A stretch of DNA of 41,575 bases from an uncultured Eubacteriales bacterium (lineage in GTDB: Bacteria > Bacillota > Clostridia > Oscillospirales > Ruminococcaceae): positions 1 through 41,575 of the forward strand of contig CAUHFD010000003.1 of NCBI GenBank assembly GCA_959605275.1, in the 5' to 3' direction. Position 1 is the first letter of the stretch; each line of letters begins with the position of its first letter. Below the pieces are notes generated by a model. That model did not search any database. It was not told the origin of the DNA and saw only the letters and a list, made by a program, of their open reading frames with translations. The position numbers were made by a program, and so were the translations under genes. Below, piece by piece: positions 41,468 through 41,575 of the stretch.

Positions 41468-41575
41468 TTAAGCAGCCTGCATCAGCGAACTGTTTCTGGT
41501 TTTGTTCTGCATACCAGAGACGATATCCGCCAGTTTTTCGGCGGATATCGAGAGCATTCTGCGAATTTCCGATTT
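41468..41575 (-). CDS. C-terminal end of a gene cut by the window edge
   Basis: An open frame enters from the right edge and ends at TAA 41470-41468, giving the last 35 residues (ISAEKLADIVSGMQNKTRN near the end). It is 32 bp upstream of the next gene and on the same strand, so it is the preceding operon member. Too short to identify. Confidence 0.55.
   Translation of the reverse strand, partial: KSEIRRMLSISAEKLADIVSGMQNKTRNSSLMQAA

Noticed and set aside
1..41575. CRISPR array, tRNA, rRNA or riboswitch
   Set aside because: No regularly spaced repeats, cloverleaf or known aptamer pattern was noticed by eye on either strand; a covariance-model search was not possible.

Overview
The window looks like chromosomal DNA of a low-to-moderate GC Gram-positive anaerobe (Bacillota, probably class Clostridia, a gut or rumen type). 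This is inferred from Gram-positive style AGGAGG ribosome-binding sites, lipoprotein and sortase-like tails, carbohydrate ABC importers without their own ATPase, and a membrane-bound AraC regulator. All convincing genes lie on the minus strand, so transcription runs from high to low coordinates.

Region A (about 1-32,460) is a glycan capture and degradation locus. Read in transcription order it holds: a secreted protein with three 'WFD' modules and a right-handed beta-helix (29367-32363) plus a SurA-like lipoprotein (28580-29317); a long probable operon driven from a good sigma-A promoter at 28334-28363, with a large CBM-like/solute-binding fusion, two permeases, an NHL-propeller/TPR membrane protein, a Yip1-like membrane protein, a DUF5696-like secreted protein, a second permease pair, and an AraC regulator with an extracellular sensor (14623-16947); then, behind another promoter and operator-like repeats (14478-14578), a second beta-helix protein, a very large seven-module surface protein with a sortase-like tail, a discoidin-like membrane-anchored protein, a second SurA-like protein, a third beta-helix lipoprotein, a solute-binding lipoprotein, a GH130-type phosphorylase and a GH39-like glycosidase. 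A coherent reading is that surface modules bind a polysaccharide, beta-helix enzymes cut it, the two ABC systems import the pieces using a shared ATPase encoded elsewhere, and GH39/GH130 finish them in the cytoplasm. The substrate cannot be named from sequence.

Region B (about 32,400-33,540) is a gene-poor boundary with degraded coding traces, inverted repeats and a strong hairpin.

Region C (33,543-41,575) looks GC-richer and is a tightly packed replication/recombination operon of a plasmid, phage or integrative element: a DWGE-motif protein, two unknown proteins, an E2-like (PRTRC-B/Prok-E2 type) protein, a Rad52-type annealing protein, a membrane coiled-coil protein, an SbcC/Rad50-like ATPase, a CHC2-zinc/Toprim primase, a small protein apparently split by a +1 frameshift, and a 322-residue mobile-element protein. 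The operon continues beyond the right edge.

The most unusual points are the repeated pairing of beta-helix proteins with SurA-like chaperones that lack a PPIase domain, the WFD module shared by two otherwise different surface proteins, the E2-like protein inside a Rad52/SbcC operon, and a possible +1 frameshift at CCU-UAA.
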